Source: Candidatus Woesearchaeota archaeon (GTDB taxonomy: Archaea; Nanobdellota; Nanobdellia; Woesearchaeales; JACQNA01). From it: a stretch of 7,231 nucleotides of DNA. Location: positions 1 through 7,231 of the forward strand of contig JACQNA010000016.1 in the NCBI GenBank assembly GCA_016203335.1, written 5' to 3'. A program made the translations under genes and the position numbers. How positions within the stretch are numbered: position 1 is the first letter of the stretch; each line of letters begins with the position of its first letter. The notes beneath the pieces were generated by a model. It saw only the letters and a program-made list of their open reading frames with translations, had not been told where the DNA came from and ran no database searches. Below are positions 6,470-7,231 of this stretch, one piece after another.

Positions 6470-7131
6470 TATTGTGCTGGCGCAGCCTCTGTTACTTGCT
6501 CTTCCTGCACCAGCTGATCCCGTATCTTATTGGCATACTGGTGCGCAAGCTTCAGGGGAAGGGGCAGCTTTGCACCCTTGGTCAGTTCCTTGACTATCCG
6601 TACTGAGGTCTTGAGGGAAATCTTATGCCCCGGCGAGATGTAGACCGGCTTGGCATGCTCCCTGCTCTGGAATTTAATCGCGCGGACTTCGTTATCCACC
6701 TCAACCTCATTGCCCTTTTCCCTGCCGAGCAGCAGCTTCTTGGCAACGCCAATGGCGGGAGTATCGGTCAGCAGGCCGATATGGGTGGCAATGCCAAATC
6801 TTCTCGGGTGGAGGATGCCGTTGCCTGCAATGATGAGGATATCCGGCTTGTGGTCCAGATAAGAGAATGCCTCTGCCATCACCGGGCCCTCCTTGTAGCT
6901 GAGGAAGCCGGGAATATAGGGAAAGGTATCATCTTTGACTGTGTATTTTCTCTCAAGAATCTTGCCTGATGTATCAATCACCACAATGGCAGCAAGGATC
7001 TTGCCGCTGAAGTACGCATGGTCAATGCCGGCAACAGTCTCATAGCCCTTGAAGGTGTCTGCAGTTATCACTTCTTTGGCAAGGCGCAGCTGCTCCTGCT
7101 TCAGGCGCTCGATATCAATCCGCTTGTCCAT
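6469..7131 (-). CDS. nfi: Endonuclease V with altered third catalytic residue
   Basis: Endonuclease V cleaves DNA or RNA near inosine (deaminated adenine). The 220-residue protein has the family's motifs: VAGIDHAY with catalytic Asp37 (33-40), the wedge PYIPG (71-75) with Tyr72, LSYKEGP with catalytic Glu81, GNGILHPRRFGIATHIG (103-119), TPAIGVAKK (124-132) with Lys131, the SPGHKISL segment, and PLPLKLAH with His197. Spacing to Glu81 is as in the E. coli enzyme, yet residue 102, 21 residues after Glu81, is Ala (codon GCA) where the family has a metal-binding Asp (VDGHG in E. coli; D110 in Thermotoga). Activity may therefore be lost or changed. A short polar tail (QEEQVTEAAPAQ) ends the protein. 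It heads an operon with the membrane protein; a GGGG six bases before the ATG may act as ribosome binding site. Confidence 0.93.
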   Translation of the reverse strand: MDKRIDIERLKQEQLRLAKEVITADTFKGYETVAGIDHAYFSGKILAAIVVIDTSGKILERKYTVKDDTFPYIPGFLSYKEGPVMAEAFSYLDHKPDILIIAGNGILHPRRFGIATHIGLLTDTPAIGVAKKLLLGREKGNEVEVDNEVRAIKFQSREHAKPVYISPGHKISLKTSVRIVKELTKGAKLPLPLKLAHQYANKIRDQLVQEEQVTEAAPAQ

Positions 7132-7137
7132 ATGTTG

Positions 7138-7141
7138 CCCC
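7138..7141 (-). promoter_or_regulatory. SD-like GGGG of nfi
   Basis: On the minus strand AAAAGGGGC ends six bases before the nfi ATG, a normal Shine-Dalgarno distance. Together with the distant TATA box it marks nfi as a leadered transcript, unlike glmS, the GNAT gene and the helicase. Confidence 0.45.
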
Positions 7142-7181
7142 TTTTCAGTAATGGAATAGATAGGATAGAAAATAGAGGTTT

Positions 7182-7192
7182 GTTTATAAAGG
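7182..7192 (-). promoter_or_regulatory. TATA box of the nfi operon
   Basis: CCTTTATAAAC on the minus strand is centred about 56 bases before the nfi ATG, giving a predicted leader of about 29 bases. It would drive nfi and the downstream membrane protein. Sequence beyond it to the window end (7193-7231) shows no gene. Confidence 0.6.
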
Positions 7193-7231
7193 TTTCTCTA
7201 AACGCAAAGTCTGTGTAGCGAAGTGACATAT

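Overview
The window looks archaeal. Most start codons sit about 25 bases after an AT-rich TATA box of the TTTATATA type, so several transcripts would be leaderless. The gene set also includes an XPD/Rad3-type iron-sulfur helicase and an endonuclease V of archaeal type. A small-genome (DPANN-like) archaeon is a reasonable guess from gene style, but this is inference; no rRNA or ribosomal protein gene is present to fix the lineage.

Layout. Positions 1-693 hold no convincing protein gene. Instead there is a TATA-like box near 238-246, a 17-bp hairpin just downstream, and a GC-rich block (389-615) dense with inverted repeats. Three hairpins in that block share one 11-base loop sequence on different stems. 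Positions 694-3036 carry, on the plus strand, glmS (glucosamine-6-phosphate synthase) and a GNAT acetyltransferase, each with its own TATA box. A small winged-helix regulator on the minus strand (3055-3330, possibly to 3402) is divergent from an XPD-family helicase (3492-5345), and the two share a short AT-rich promoter region. A 135-residue basic protein of unknown function follows (5420-5827). Positions 5828-6115 are largely non-coding, with two perfect inverted repeats, one GC-rich stem and a T-rich tract. On the minus strand an apparent two-gene operon reads leftward from 7131: endonuclease V (nfi), then a four-helix membrane protein whose ATG overlaps the nfi stop (TAATG).

Functionally this is a set of mostly independent housekeeping genes: amino-sugar synthesis (GlmS), small-molecule or protein acetylation (GNAT), and DNA or RNA maintenance (XPD-like helicase, endonuclease V). 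No defence system, CRISPR array, transposase or tRNA was recognised.

The most notable points are: (1) endonuclease V has alanine (A102) exactly where the third catalytic aspartate (D110 in the Thermotoga enzyme) should be; (2) the structured GC-rich region upstream of glmS has its shared-loop hairpin family; (3) a promoter-linked structured RNA candidate lies at about 268-370; (4) a 13-bp inverted repeat is flanked by 6-bp direct repeats near 5863-5932.
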